From: G963665925 sp963678925 | GTDB lineage: Bacteria; Bacillota; Clostridia; Peptostreptococcales; Acidaminobacteraceae | Assembly: GCA_963678925.1 (NCBI GenBank) | Contig: OY787533.1 | Location: forward strand, 2,294,001 to 2,358,000 | DNA length: 64,000 bases | Reading direction: 5' to 3' | Shown here: one piece after another, positions 33,868 through 43,394 of the stretch | Layout: each line of letters begins with the position of its first letter | Numbering within the stretch: position 1 is the stretch's first letter | Made by a program: the position numbers and the translations under genes | Notes under the pieces: generated by a model | What the model was told of the DNA's origin: nothing | What the model saw: the letters and a program-made list of their open reading frames with translations, nothing else | Databases searched by the model: none

Positions 33868-35844
33868 ATGAAAAAGCACACTATAGCGCTGGCGGGAAAC
33901 CCGAACTGCGGGAAGACAACCCTGCTCAACGGACTGACAGGCGCAAGACATTATGTTGGAAACTGGGCGGGTGTAACTGTCGAGAAAAAGGAAGGCACCC
34001 TGAAATACAAGAATGAAGAGATTACTGTGGTGGACTTGCCGGGAATCTATTCTCTGTCTCCCTTTTCTCTTGAAGAACGCATTTCCAGACAGTATATACT
34101 GGAGGAGTCGCCGGATATTATCGTCAATATCGTTGATGCCAGTGCCCTTGAGCGCAATCTTTTTCTGACGCTTCAGCTGATGGAGCTCGGAAGACCGGTG
34201 GTCATTGCACTGAACATGATGGACGAAGCCAAGAAGCGGGGCATCGAGATCGATGTGGAAGGACTCTCTAAAGCACTGGGCGTTCCAATCGTCCCAATTG
34301 TAGCAAGGCGCGAACACGGCTTGGATAGCTTGCTCGACAAGATACTGGAGATTTCGGGTCAGGACAGTTTGGAAACACATACGCATATTGTGTATTCAGA
34401 TGAACTTGAGCAGGCCATTGGAAAAATGGAAGCAGCCTTGCCGAACTTGCCAGAGTTTATGAACCCGAGGTGGGTGAGTATCAAGGCACTGGACCGTGAT
34501 GAAATGCTTCTTGAAGACATTGAAATCGCCGGACTGGATACATTCCCAGTGCTTGACGAGCTTATTGCAAATGAGAAATACCGTGTGATCAACACACTTA
34601 TGGAGGCCCATATCGTGCGGCCTGAAGAAAGCTATGACAAGCTTTCTGCAAAACTGGACAAGCATTTGCTCAATCAGTGGTTGGGTATTCCCATATTTGC
34701 AGTAATCATGTATGCGGTCTTCAATATGACCTTTACCCTGGGCGGCTATGGAGTCGACCTGCTGGATGTCTTCTTCTCCGAATACGTCTCGGGATGGGCG
34801 CTTATGCTGCTGCAGGCTGCGGGCGTTGCTGAGTGGATGCAGTCCCTGGTTGTCGATGGTATTATTGGGGGTGTCGGTGGCGTACTGACCTTTGTACCCA
34901 ATATTGCAATCATGTTCTTTTTCATATCAATACTGGAAGACAGCGGGTATATGGCACGTGTGGCATTTATCATGGACCGCTGGATGACCAAGGTCGGTCT
35001 GAATGGAAAGACCTTCATTCCCATGATTCTCGGATTCGGATGTAATGTGCCGGCCATTATGGGAACAAGAACCCTCGAAAATGAAAATGACAGACTTATA
35101 GCGATTCTGATCAACCCTTTCATGTCCTGCAGTGCGAGACTGCCGGTGTATATTCTGTTTTCATCGGTCTTCTTTAGGGGCTATGAATCGGTCGTGACGT
35201 ACTCTCTGTATGTGCTTGGAATTCTTGTGGCCCTTCTTGTGGCTTATGTTTTCAGACGTTTCCTATTCAAAAGTGAAGACACGCCTTTCATTATGGAACT
35301 GCCCACTTACAGGCTTCCTGTTCCAAAAGCGCTCTTCATACACGTATGGGAACGTGTGCGCGGCTACATTGTTAAGGCGGGTACCGTAATATTTGCGGCA
35401 TCTGTGCTGCTTTGGGTCATAACAAACTATAATATGTCAGGTCCTGCACCGATTACCGAAAGCTTCGGCGCAGGCATAGGCAAGGTGATTGCGCCAGTGT
35501 TCTCGCCTATGGGTTATGGAACATGGCAGGCTGCACTGTCTTTACTGACGGGAATTGCAGCCAAGGAAATTGTTGTCTCAAACATGGCTATTGTATACGG
35601 TTTTGCAGATCCTGAAGCAACAGTGGAATTCGCAAACATACTTCGAAGCCAGTTTACCGCATTGTCAGCCTATGCCTTCATGGTCTTTGTGCTTTTGTAC
35701 ACGCCGTGTGTTGCAGTAATTGGTGTTATAAAACGTGAAACGAATTCATGGAAATGGACAGGTTTTTCTGTTATGTACCAAATCGTCGTTGCGTGGATAT
35801 TCTCTTTTCTGGTGTTTCAGATTGGGAGTCTGCTCGGATTTTAA
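33868..35844 (+). CDS. feoB: FeoB, ferrous iron transporter
   Basis: Membrane Fe2+ importer with an N-terminal G domain. 658 residues: G1 GNPNCGKTT at 10-18, G2 region around NWAGVTVEKKEG, G3 DLPGIYSLSPFS near 58, G4 NMMD near 120, then a helical spacer and Gate-containing membrane part with GGVLTFVPNIAIMFFFISILEDSGYMAR and GFGCNVPAIMGTRTLE. The Cys in GFGCNVPA is the conserved iron-pathway residue. RBS AGGTGG precedes the ATG. Followed 15 bases later by the Cys-rich companion. Confidence 0.96.
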   Translation: MKKHTIALAGNPNCGKTTLLNGLTGARHYVGNWAGVTVEKKEGTLKYKNEEITVVDLPGIYSLSPFSLEERISRQYILEESPDIIVNIVDASALERNLFLTLQLMELGRPVVIALNMMDEAKKRGIEIDVEGLSKALGVPIVPIVARREHGLDSLLDKILEISGQDSLETHTHIVYSDELEQAIGKMEAALPNLPEFMNPRWVSIKALDRDEMLLEDIEIAGLDTFPVLDELIANEKYRVINTLMEAHIVRPEESYDKLSAKLDKHLLNQWLGIPIFAVIMYAVFNMTFTLGGYGVDLLDVFFSEYVSGWALMLLQAAGVAEWMQSLVVDGIIGGVGGVLTFVPNIAIMFFFISILEDSGYMARVAFIMDRWMTKVGLNGKTFIPMILGFGCNVPAIMGTRTLENENDRLIAILINPFMSCSARLPVYILFSSVFFRGYESVVTYSLYVLGILVALLVAYVFRRFLFKSEDTPFIMELPTYRLPVPKALFIHVWERVRGYIVKAGTVIFAASVLLWVITNYNMSGPAPITESFGAGIGKVIAPVFSPMGYGTWQAALSLLTGIAAKEIVVSNMAIVYGFADPEATVEFANILRSQFTALSAYAFMVFVLLYTPCVAVIGVIKRETNSWKWTGFSVMYQIVVAWIFSFLVFQIGSLLGF

Positions 35845-35859
35845 AAGCGAGGTGATCGG

Positions 35860-36066
35860 ATGGGCACAGTTATAACGCTTATTCTGGCAGGACTGATATT
35901 TGGATATGGCGGGTATCAGGCATACCAGACCTTTAAGAAGGGGTCAAATGGAGAGTGCCAGGGATGCAGCTGTGACAGCTGCGATAAGGGCTCTTGCAAT
36001 GTGAATTTTGGCTATGTGGACTTGTCTGAAGAACTTGACGAAGCGGAAGAGGACAGCAATAAGTAA
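35860..36066 (+). CDS. FeoB-associated Cys-rich membrane protein
   Basis: 68 residues: one N-terminal membrane helix (about 3-22), then a Cys cluster CQGCSCDSCDKGSC and an acidic tail. This matches the small FeoB-associated Cys-rich proteins of Firmicutes, thought to handle or sense Fe2+ at the transporter. GCGAGGTGATCGG precedes the ATG. Last gene of the feo operon; its terminator follows and is the insertion site of the intron. Confidence 0.85.
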   Translation: MGTVITLILAGLIFGYGGYQAYQTFKKGSNGECQGCSCDSCDKGSCNVNFGYVDLSEELDEAEEDSNK

Positions 36067-36118
36067 AGCTCTTGAGCTGTGTGTCTTGGTTGACACAGAA
36101 AACTGAATCATAAAATCG

Positions 36119-36150
36119 AAGGTCCCCAGTAAAGCCTGGGGACCTTTTTG
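36119..36150 (+). terminator. terminator of the feo operon
   Basis: AAGGTCCCCAG and CTGGGGACCTT form a GC-rich stem around a short loop, followed by a T-run. The group II intron begins 3 bases after the T-run, the preferred target type of class C introns. Confidence 0.88.
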
Positions 36151-36152
36151 TA

Positions 36153-38059
36153 GTGCGCCCGGCATGGGCGCACTCTAGTCGGTGAAAGTCCGATACGGGG
36201 GCTGGTAGTGCCAACCGTTAGCCAAGAGCAAGGGTGTCCAACGTGAGGTGGAATCTGAAGGAAGCTGGAGGCAAAGTGCCGAGCCGAGGCACACGAATCA
36301 CATTTGAGGCTTAACCAAGTGGATGAGGTTGCTATACAAACCAAAGTCCGATAACTACCCGAAACTTGGAAAGTAGATGTGGCGGCTACATGGCATGAAA
36401 GAGTGCGTTCTTACCCGGGGAGGTCTCAAGGATAAGTCCTGAAAAAAAATGGATGGACAACCCATGCAATGATGTATGGCTGAACCTTGAGAAGTCAGCA
36501 GAGGTCATAGTAGTCAGAGGGTCATGAACCTTTGATGAAGGACTGAACATTAGACAGGTGATTATCAATGAAAGATTCAAATCGACAGCAAAGAAAGCAG
36601 AAAACTTCAGATGAAGGCTACTTGAGAGAGATAAGGTTGGAAACCGAAAGGGTATCAGGAGCGCCGAGCTGTGATATGGCATCTTCATGCGAGAAAGCCA
36701 GGCAGAAATCGAGTACGGAAAATCTGCTTGAGCGCATCGTTCATAAGGAAAACATGAATAGAGCGGTCAAGCGCGTTGTCAAGAACAAGGGAAGCCATGG
36801 GATAGATGGAATGCAGGTTGATGCACTTCGACCCTACCTGATAGACCACGGACGAGAAATTGTGGAGACAATCTTAGAGGGAAGGTATAAACCAAATCCA
36901 GTAAGGCGGGTAAACATCCCGAAACCAGATGGTGGCGAAAGAGCGCTGGGGATACCAACAGTGGTAGACCGAGTGATTCAACAAGCCATAAGCCAAGTGT
37001 TGTCCGAAATCTATGAGGAGAAATTCTCAACATACAGCTACGGATTTCGTCCTGGAAAAAGCGCGCATATGGCGCTGAAACAGGCAAAGCGTTACATCAA
37101 TGAAGGCAATAGATATGTTTGTGACATAGACCTTGAGAAATTCTTTGACAGGGTTAATCATGACAAGCTGATGCACCTCATTTCTCTTGAGATAGCTGAC
37201 AAGCGAGTGCTGAAACTGATAAGAGCATACCTAAATGCAGGTGTGATGGAAAATGGTATAAAAGTGCGAACAAGAGAAGGGGCTCCACAAGGCGGACCTC
37301 TTAGTCCGCTACTGTCAAATATCATGTTGAATGAGCTGGATAAAGAGTTAAATCGAAGAGGACATAAATTCTGCCGGTATGCTGATGACTGTAATATTTA
37401 TGTCAAGAGCAGGCGAGCAGGACAAAGAGTTATGGCATCAATTAAGACATTTCTAGAATGCGAACTGCATTTGAAAGTGAATGAAAAGAAAAGTGCTGTA
37501 GCAAGTCCAACACGAAGAAAATTCCTTGGATACAGCTTCTACTATACTAAGAATGGCGTGGACTTTCGAGTATACTCCCGAAGTGTACAGAAGCTAAAAG
37601 CAAAGATTCGACAAATCACAAACCGCAACGTCAGCATGAACTTCGAACAGCGAACACATCGTCTGCTTGAAGTCGCGAGGGGATGGACAAACTACTTCAA
37701 GATGGCAAGGATGAAGAAGCTGTTAGTTGAAATGGATAGATGGATTCGAAGACGACTTAGGGCATGCATCTGGAAGACATGGAAGAAAATCCGAACACGT
37801 TATAGGAATCTGATAAAACTAGGAATCCCAAAGCAAAAAGCTTGGGAGTTTGCGAACACTAGAAAAGGCTACTGGAGAATTTCCAATAGCCCTATTTTGC
37901 AACGTTCCATTACTAACGAAAGACTTACTAAACGTGGATTTGTCAGTTTATCTTCGCTGTACAAGAAATATGCTGTCTAATGAACCGCCGTATACCGAAC
38001 GGTACGTACGGTGGTGTGAGAGGTCGGTGGCTGAATTAATCGGTCACCTCCTACTCGAT
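36153..38059 (+). mobile_element. complete group IIC intron
   Basis: Starts with GTGCG (36153) and ends with CTACTCGAT (38059), about 1,907 nt. The 5' part (36153-36567) is ribozyme domains I-III with typical GGTGAAAGTCCGATACGGG and GCCAAGAGCAAGG blocks. Domain V at about 37984-38015 carries a CGC triad instead of AGC, characteristic of class C; domain VI follows, closed by GAGGT/ACCTC. The encoded maturase lacks an endonuclease domain. Insertion directly behind a rho-independent terminator also fits class C. Ribozyme and ORF look intact. Confidence 0.9.
36568..37980 (+). CDS. ltrA: group II intron reverse transcriptase/maturase
   Basis: 470 residues. Reverse transcriptase blocks are in order: KNKGSHGIDGMQVDALRPYL near 70, NIPKPDGGERALGIPTVVDRVIQQA near 121, YGFRPGKSAHMAL near 158, DIDLEKFFDRVNHD near 188, EGAPQGGPLSPLLSNIML near 236 and catalytic YADD at 271-274. 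The maturase X domain covers about 350-460 (GYWRISNSPILQRSITNERL). No HNH endonuclease follows, as in class C elements that prime cDNA otherwise. It has its own ribosome site AGGTGA. Intact, so the element may be mobile. Confidence 0.95.
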   Translation: MKDSNRQQRKQKTSDEGYLREIRLETERVSGAPSCDMASSCEKARQKSSTENLLERIVHKENMNRAVKRVVKNKGSHGIDGMQVDALRPYLIDHGREIVETILEGRYKPNPVRRVNIPKPDGGERALGIPTVVDRVIQQAISQVLSEIYEEKFSTYSYGFRPGKSAHMALKQAKRYINEGNRYVCDIDLEKFFDRVNHDKLMHLISLEIADKRVLKLIRAYLNAGVMENGIKVRTREGAPQGGPLSPLLSNIMLNELDKELNRRGHKFCRYADDCNIYVKSRRAGQRVMASIKTFLECELHLKVNEKKSAVASPTRRKFLGYSFYYTKNGVDFRVYSRSVQKLKAKIRQITNRNVSMNFEQRTHRLLEVARGWTNYFKMARMKKLLVEMDRWIRRRLRACIWKTWKKIRTRYRNLIKLGIPKQKAWEFANTRKGYWRISNSPILQRSITNERLTKRGFVSLSSLYKKYAV

Positions 38060-38078
38060 TATCTGAGGTTTGGTGTGC

Positions 38079-38792
38079 CTAGAAGGTGTAATCGTCAAAC
38101 TCAGGTTGCAGCATCAAATCGCCAGCATAGCGCCTTAGTCCGTCCGGATTCAGAATGCGTATGGATTTTCTGGACTTTTCAATCAGGCCTTCATCGACAA
38201 ACTTGTTCATGACACGGGCCAGGTGTCTATAGCTCGTTCCAAGGAGTTCTGCCATATCGGAATAGGTTTCGTTGAGCTGGACCTGGCTCAAATTGGGGGC
38301 TAGGGCAAGAATGTAGGCTGCCAGCCTGCTTTCCAGGGTGTAGAGCAGATTGATGGAGCTGTCTACAGATTCATTGAAGGTCTTGATGGCAAGGCTTCGC
38401 CCGATTGCGCGCAGGAAGGTGTTGTCATACATGTATTTGTCAGCGACGACATCCATGGGAATGGCAATGCATTCACAGGGCGTCAGGGCTTCAACGTGAC
38501 AATTGCAGCCCATTGCGGGATCGTTCATAAGCTCGACATCACCAATCACCTGTACGGGTTCGTAAAAGGAGAGCAAGTAGGATTTTCCGTTGTGCATGAC
38601 GGTATAGACCTTGGCGCGTCCCTTCACGAAAAACTTGAAGTAATCAAGGGGTTCACCGCTGCGGGCCATGTATTCTCCCTGCTCGTACCGCAGGATCTTC
38701 ACATCGTCCATGGACAGGGTGTTGAACCAGCGGGTTATATGATATTTATTTACATATTGCCTAATTGTATGGACATCATGGATAATATGCAT
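38079..38792 (-). CDS. Crp/Fnr family transcriptional regulator (YeiL-like)
   Basis: 237 residues. An N-terminal cyclic-nucleotide-binding-type barrel (about 10-140: GEYMARSGEPLDYFKFFVKGRAKVY, DVELMNDP) and a C-terminal winged helix with TYSDMAELLGTSYRHLARVMNKFVDEGLIEKSRKSIRI. Cys residues in GCNCHVEALTPCECIAI near 98-113 could hold a redox or metal group, but no Fnr-type N-terminal Cys cluster is present. AAAGGAGGT precedes the ATG. The stop lies 20 bases from the intron 3' end. Targets unknown; an upstream palindrome suggests autoregulation. Confidence 0.85.
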   Translation of the reverse strand: MHIIHDVHTIRQYVNKYHITRWFNTLSMDDVKILRYEQGEYMARSGEPLDYFKFFVKGRAKVYTVMHNGKSYLLSFYEPVQVIGDVELMNDPAMGCNCHVEALTPCECIAIPMDVVADKYMYDNTFLRAIGRSLAIKTFNESVDSSINLLYTLESRLAAYILALAPNLSQVQLNETYSDMAELLGTSYRHLARVMNKFVDEGLIEKSRKSIRILNPDGLRRYAGDLMLQPEFDDYTF

Positions 38793-38802
38793 AGGACCTC
38801 CT

Positions 38803-38831
38803 TTTGCAAATACTGATTTTGCAGATTTGCA
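38803..38831. promoter_or_regulatory. inverted repeat upstream of the Crp/Fnr gene
   Basis: TGCAAAT and ATTTGCA form an inverted repeat with a 13-base spacer, and TTTGCA occurs three times within 29 bases. It lies 12-40 bases upstream of the regulator start, where an autoregulatory operator would be expected. Confidence 0.4.
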
Positions 38832-38941
38832 TACTTTAATATTACTGGAGGCGCTTGACTCTGTAAAGGACAAGGACGCATGCTTGGTGTGCGTGTCAGA
38901 AACAAGAGGAATAAGAGAAGACGAACGTTAGAGGTGTTTGC

Positions 38942-39808
38942 ATGAGATACGAAGGAAGAATTTTCAGGCCTCCAAGTGAAGGCAGAAGTTATATTTTACA
39001 GGCGACCATAGGCTGCAGGCATAATGCATGTGCATTTTGTGACATGTACAAAGAAAAGCGCTTTAGAATTCGGACTGAGGAGGAAATCGTTGAAGACCTG
39101 AATATGGCCGCTGCTGCTGGCTATCGTCCCAAGCGGGTGTTTATCGCGGATGGTGACGCCCTCTCAATCGGCACCCAGGGCCTATTGAGAATCCTGCAGG
39201 CCATAGGCACCATTTTTCCAGCATGTGAGCGGATTGGAATTTATGGAACAGCCCAGGATATTCTCGAAAAGGGTGAAGGGCAGTTGCGGATGCTTAAAGA
39301 GGCCGGGCTGGGGATTGTTTATCTGGGCCTTGAATCCGGTTCAGACAAGATCCTTAAGAAAATGCGCAAAGGTGTCAGCGCAAGTGAAATGATTGAAGCG
39401 GCAAAGCTTGCAAAGCGCGCAGGCATGCCCCTTTCAGTTACGGCAATTTCTGGACTGGGCGGAACTTCTGACCTTGAAGAGCATGCGCAGATGACTGGAA
39501 ACGTGCTGTCGGCCATGGATCCGGATTATATCGGCCTGCTGACGCTCATGCTTGAACCGGGTACTGAGGTCTATAAATGGACCCGTGAGGGATCTTTCAT
39601 TGTACCGGGTCCCCGGGACGTGCTTTTCGAAACCAAGCTGCTTGTAGAGCAGCTGGAGGTGAGTGACTGCACTTTTAGGAGCAACCACGCGTCAAACTAT
39701 GTGAATTTGAAGGCCCATCTTCCCCATGAGAAGGATGTGCTTCTGCAGCAGATAGATCGAGCGCTTCAGGGACATAGCTTCAAGCCGGAAGGACATCGCA
39801 TGCTCTAA
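38942..39808 (+). CDS. radical SAM protein (Elp3-like)
   Basis: 288 residues. The Fe-S motif is GCRHNACAFCDMY near 23-35, that is C-x4-C-x2-C rather than the canonical C-x3-C-x2-C, a spacing also recalled in this subfamily (for example CPHNKCTFC). GIVYLGLESGSDKILKKMRKG near 125 matches the Elp3-like radical SAM core. Product and substrate unknown; no partner gene nearby. The ATG follows GAGGTG. Divergent from the Crp/Fnr gene. Confidence 0.82.
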   Translation: MRYEGRIFRPPSEGRSYILQATIGCRHNACAFCDMYKEKRFRIRTEEEIVEDLNMAAAAGYRPKRVFIADGDALSIGTQGLLRILQAIGTIFPACERIGIYGTAQDILEKGEGQLRMLKEAGLGIVYLGLESGSDKILKKMRKGVSASEMIEAAKLAKRAGMPLSVTAISGLGGTSDLEEHAQMTGNVLSAMDPDYIGLLTLMLEPGTEVYKWTREGSFIVPGPRDVLFETKLLVEQLEVSDCTFRSNHASNYVNLKAHLPHEKDVLLQQIDRALQGHSFKPEGHRML

Positions 39809-39932
39809 AAAAATTGCTAAAGAAAGCAATCGGGACGCCTACAATCTGTTTGACCGTATGTGGCATGGGTATTTAAAAAGCATCCTACTAATGGCGGCGG
39901 GGGAACTGCCGGTGGTAAAGGAGGCGCAAATA

Positions 39933-40373
39933 ATGGATTTCTTATTTGAGACGATGTCTGAACAGTATGCGGATAAAATTGTTAGATGGAAGGAATCTGA
40001 AGGCTACGCCTGCTACGATGCACAAGGGAATGAAACTGAACTTGAAGAAATGCTGCTTTCGGGGGAATTTGAATTTTTTATTGTAAAATCAGAAGCAGGG
40101 GAGCTTATAGGATTTATAGAATGTACCTTCGATGACGAAGGCATTATGGAGGTTGGCTGCGCACTTGTTCCCGAATATCTGGGCCAAGGAATGGGCTGTG
40201 ATTTCATATCGGCTTGTATGGAGTTTGTGATTGACTACTATGGTTATGGACAACGCGTCCTCAAATCACTGCTAAAGCCGGGAGACGTCCATGGTGTCAA
40301 GGTTTATGAACGCGTCGGCTTCTCCATTGTGGATGAATCGGACGAGTGGATTGAACTCAATCTCGAGGTTTAG
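39933..40373 (+). CDS. GNAT family N-acetyltransferase
   Basis: 146 residues. The acetyl-CoA pyrophosphate loop is in ALVPEYLGQGMGCDFISACMEF near 82, with the preceding beta-4 strand FIECTFDDEGIMEVGC and the later YERVGFSIVDE typical of the GNAT fold. An upstream in-frame start exists, but the ATG at 39933 has AAAGGAGG in place, so it is preferred. Substrate unknown. A T-rich hairpin follows. Confidence 0.82.
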   Translation: MDFLFETMSEQYADKIVRWKESEGYACYDAQGNETELEEMLLSGEFEFFIVKSEAGELIGFIECTFDDEGIMEVGCALVPEYLGQGMGCDFISACMEFVIDYYGYGQRVLKSLLKPGDVHGVKVYERVGFSIVDESDEWIELNLEV

Positions 40374-40394
40374 GCACCATCAATGAAATGAATG

Positions 40395-40426
40395 AAAAAG
40401 GGGGACATGGGTTCCTCTTTTTTTTG
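40395..40426 (+). terminator. terminator after the GNAT gene
   Basis: AAAAAGGGGGAC and GTTCCTCTTTTT form a 12-bp stem with two G-T pairs around ATGG, followed by a T-run. Confidence 0.75.
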
Positions 40427-40501
40427 TGAACAGGAAATCCTATGGGAGAAACGTGTCTAATTTGGTAAAATATAAGAAAATTCTTAGAAAGAAGGTAGTG
40501 T

Positions 40502-41236
40502 ATGAATCCGACAATCAATTTGCTTAAAAACCATAGATCCATTCGAAAATATACAGACAAGCCTGTTGGCGATGCCTTATTGAAGGAGCTTGTCGAGGCG
40601 GGACAGTGGGCTTCAACCTCAAGCTTTGTGCAGGCCTATTCCATTGTTCGTGTCAAGGACAGTGACAACAGGGAACAGATTGCAGAACTTTCCGGAGGTC
40701 AGAAGAATGTACTGACAGCCCCTGAATTTCTCGTATTTTGTGCGGACCTGAACAAGCTGGCACGGGCGTGTGAAATGCATGAAATTGACATGGAAGAAGG
40801 CTATATTGAACTGATGCTGATTGCATCTCTGGACGCGGCACTGGTTGCGCAGAATGTTATGGTGGCTGCGGAAAGTGTTGGGCTAGGCGGTGTTTATGTG
40901 GGCGGTATCAGGAATGATCCTGAAAAAATGAGTGCGCTTTTAGGGCTTCCAGACCAGGTGTATCCTGTATTTGGTCTTTGCCTTGGATGGCCGGACCAGA
41001 ATCCGGATCAGAAGCCACGAATGCCTCAGGAACTGGTGCTGTTTGAAGACCGTTACGAGGAAATGGATCAGGATAGACTGAACAGCTATGATGCGCACGT
41101 CAAAGAATATTATATCAATCGTACAAAGGGCCGTCTGACCCACTCGTGGACAGAGCAGATGTCTGAAAAACTCAGCAAGGAAACCAGACCGCATATGATG
41201 GACTATTTGAACAGCAGAAAATTTGCAACAAAATAA
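40502..41236 (+). CDS. NfsA/NfrA-type nitroreductase
   Basis: FMN-dependent NAD(P)H oxidoreductase, 244 residues. HRSIRKYTDKPV near 11 holds the FMN-phosphate Arg; QWASTSSFVQAYSIVRV near 34, ESVGLGGVYVGGIRNDP near 125 and VFGLCLGWPDQNPDQKPRMP near 152 match the oxygen-insensitive NfsA/FRP group. It may reduce nitro-aromatics, quinones or flavins. The ATG follows GAAGGTAGTG. Single gene. Confidence 0.9.
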   Translation: MNPTINLLKNHRSIRKYTDKPVGDALLKELVEAGQWASTSSFVQAYSIVRVKDSDNREQIAELSGGQKNVLTAPEFLVFCADLNKLARACEMHEIDMEEGYIELMLIASLDAALVAQNVMVAAESVGLGGVYVGGIRNDPEKMSALLGLPDQVYPVFGLCLGWPDQNPDQKPRMPQELVLFEDRYEEMDQDRLNSYDAHVKEYYINRTKGRLTHSWTEQMSEKLSKETRPHMMDYLNSRKFATK

Positions 41237-41300
41237 ACCGGGGGCGTATGCGGATATTGTCTGAGCGCGAGCGGCTATCAGACAATGATAGGGTGACAAG

Positions 41301-42704
41301 ATGATACTTTATGACTTGATATTATTTATACTACCACTGCTTATGATTGCGCATAGGCGTGTACTTGATTTTATGACAGAGAAAAAAGGCATCCTGCTTG
41401 GGGCTTCGGTGGCGCTGCCTTTGGTTCATGTACTTGTATCCGGATTCAGGTGGCAGGTTGGACTTTTGTACCTTGTACACTTGGTGCTTGCAGTTCTAGC
41501 ACTTTATTTGAGTGCGAAAAACAAACATTACCGGATGAACTACAGAGGTGTGCGTAAAATTTGCTCCGGTGTGATGGCGACTGTCCTGCTTTTGGCTGTC
41601 GTGTTTCCTGTGGGCGTGGTTATAAGGCCGCAAGGACCTTATAAAGTTGGGACCGCCCGTATGACGCTGAACAGCGAAAGTGGTTTTGAACCGGCTGTAG
41701 ACGGTCTTGGACGCAGCATTGTTCTTCAGTTTCATTATCCGTCTGATTGGATGGGCCTGGAACGGGCGCCGGTATTTGAAAATGGAGATGAAATTGAAAG
41801 GGTCCTTCAGAAGAATTTTGGCGTGCCCAGACTCTTTATCAGTCACCTGAGTATGTTGAAATCAAGTGCCTGGTATGGCGCTAAGGTGAGTGACAGCAAA
41901 ACCAAATATCCGGTGGTGGTCATGTCCCACGGTTGGAAGGGCGCCAAAAACCTGCATGAAAACCTGGTGGAGGAAATGGCGTCAAACGGATACGTAGTGG
42001 TGAGTATTGACCATTCGTATGGAAGTCTTGCTACGGTACTGGATGACGGTACTTGCCTGGAGTTCGATGAGAACCTGGCTTTTGAAAGCAGTGCGGATAC
42101 CCCCTCCGTGGCAGATGGACAAGAAATCGTAGAAATGTACAGGGGCGACATTGAAGAGACCCTAGATGCACTTTATGAAATGAACGAAGTTGGCGCCAAC
42201 TATATATTCTCTGGAAGGATGGATTTGGGTAAGATAGCGCTTATCGGATATTCCGCCGGCGGCGGAGCGTCGGTTCTGCAGGCATTTTCTGATTCGAGGA
42301 TTACAGCTGTAGCCGGTCTTGATGCATGGCTTGAACCACTGGACTGGAAGCTCATGCTGGGGGGGCTCAGCGTGCCCTATCTGCATCTTGAAAGCGGGGA
42401 GTGGCAAGGCGGGCCAAATGAGCGGAACCTGAACATGCTTTTGACCCAATCCACAGAGGACCGGTGGTGTGTTCTCCTAGAAGGCACAAAGCATACAGAT
42501 TTCACAGTGCTTGGAGACATTTTTCCTTTTAGTGGTTTTACGGGCCTTACGGGGCCTGATATCAAAACATCTCAGGCCATGCAGGAGGATCTGATCCTGG
42601 CCTTTCTTGATTTCTATGCAAATGGCAAGAATACAAAAAAAGCCTTGGCCGGTGTCATAAGCAAGTACGACAGGGCAAAGGCTGAAGCTGTTTACATGAA
42701 ATAA
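41301..42704 (+). CDS. membrane-anchored alpha/beta hydrolase (PAF-acetylhydrolase/dienelactone-like)
   Basis: 467 residues. Three or four hydrophobic helices in the first 110 residues, then an alpha/beta hydrolase: VVMSHGWKGAKNLHENLVEEMASNGYVVVSIDH (oxyanion region) near 211, the nucleophile elbow IGYSAGGG near 317 with Ser, an acidic residue in AGLDAWLEP near 342 and the His in GTKHTDF near 396. This fits the platelet-activating-factor acetylhydrolase/dienelactone hydrolase group; substrate unknown. The catalytic part probably lies outside the membrane, which is inference. GATAGGGTG precedes the ATG. Confidence 0.8.
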   Translation: MILYDLILFILPLLMIAHRRVLDFMTEKKGILLGASVALPLVHVLVSGFRWQVGLLYLVHLVLAVLALYLSAKNKHYRMNYRGVRKICSGVMATVLLLAVVFPVGVVIRPQGPYKVGTARMTLNSESGFEPAVDGLGRSIVLQFHYPSDWMGLERAPVFENGDEIERVLQKNFGVPRLFISHLSMLKSSAWYGAKVSDSKTKYPVVVMSHGWKGAKNLHENLVEEMASNGYVVVSIDHSYGSLATVLDDGTCLEFDENLAFESSADTPSVADGQEIVEMYRGDIEETLDALYEMNEVGANYIFSGRMDLGKIALIGYSAGGGASVLQAFSDSRITAVAGLDAWLEPLDWKLMLGGLSVPYLHLESGEWQGGPNERNLNMLLTQSTEDRWCVLLEGTKHTDFTVLGDIFPFSGFTGLTGPDIKTSQAMQEDLILAFLDFYANGKNTKKALAGVISKYDRAKAEAVYMK

Positions 42705-42715
42705 GTCTGAAGGGT

Positions 42716-43333
42716 CTAAAGGATGTATTTAAGACCCATGAGTACAAGAATATGGACCGGATAAAACCAGTATCCCACGGCCTTTGGAATCCGAATGGGA
42801 AAGTTCGGTTCAAAGAGGATGGGAACAAGCGCCATAACGCTGCAGGCCTGCACCCAGTTGGATGTGATGTAGAGATACATCAGACTGAAGGACAGATAGA
42901 GGGCAGCCGTATGGGGTCTGTCTCCATAGGACATGTGGAAGAGATAGATCATCACAAGTCCGTAAACGCCATAGCTCAAAGGCGGATAGAAGCCTGCTGC
43001 AAAAAACACTGGCATCAGCAACCTGTATTTTGATTCCGAGAGCTGGATGATCATCAGGCCGATGAGGAGGGTGAACATGATGTTCAGCTTTCCAGGGACG
43101 AAGTAGTGATAGGGGATTTGCGATATGATGCCGAACACGAACAGACGAAGCATGTATTTTCTTTTGTCTGAGGTATAACGGTATCCCCTGGCGATAAGAA
43201 ATGCAAAAATTGGAAAAGCCAGTCTGCCAATTATTCTAAGCCATAAGGCAGAGGGATAGTACAAAAATCCCACATGGTCAATGAGCATGGTAAGCATTGC
43301 AAGTATTTTGAGAAAATCACCTTTTCTGTTCAT
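42716..43333 (-). CDS. TraX-like membrane protein
   Basis: 205 residues with about seven membrane helices. The opening DFLKILAMLTMLIDHVGFLYY, RIIGRLAFPIFAFLIARGYRYTSDKRKYMLRLFVFGIISQIPYHY is the hallmark of the TraX family, relatives of acyltransferase-3 proteins; TraX acetylates conjugative pilin on F plasmids, but chromosomal clostridial homologues lack conjugation genes, as here. Probably a small acyltransferase. AAAGGACGG precedes the ATG at 43333. Convergent with the hydrolase gene. Confidence 0.85.
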   Translation of the reverse strand: MNRKGDFLKILAMLTMLIDHVGFLYYPSALWLRIIGRLAFPIFAFLIARGYRYTSDKRKYMLRLFVFGIISQIPYHYFVPGKLNIMFTLLIGLMIIQLSESKYRLLMPVFFAAGFYPPLSYGVYGLVMIYLFHMSYGDRPHTAALYLSFSLMYLYITSNWVQACSVMALVPILFEPNFPIRIPKAVGYWFYPVHILVLMGLKYIL

Positions 43334-43394
43334 AAAATCCGTCCTTTTATTGTGGTATAATACCATAGTAGCACATATTGAAAGGAAATTCTGA

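Noticed and set aside
39000..39040. Defective radical SAM motif
   Set aside because: The C-x4-C-x2-C spacing is unusual but consistent with its subfamily, so it is not counted as a broken gene.
42716..43333. Conjugative element from the TraX name
   Set aside because: No relaxase, type IV secretion or integrase genes are nearby; chromosomal TraX-like proteins are common in Clostridia.
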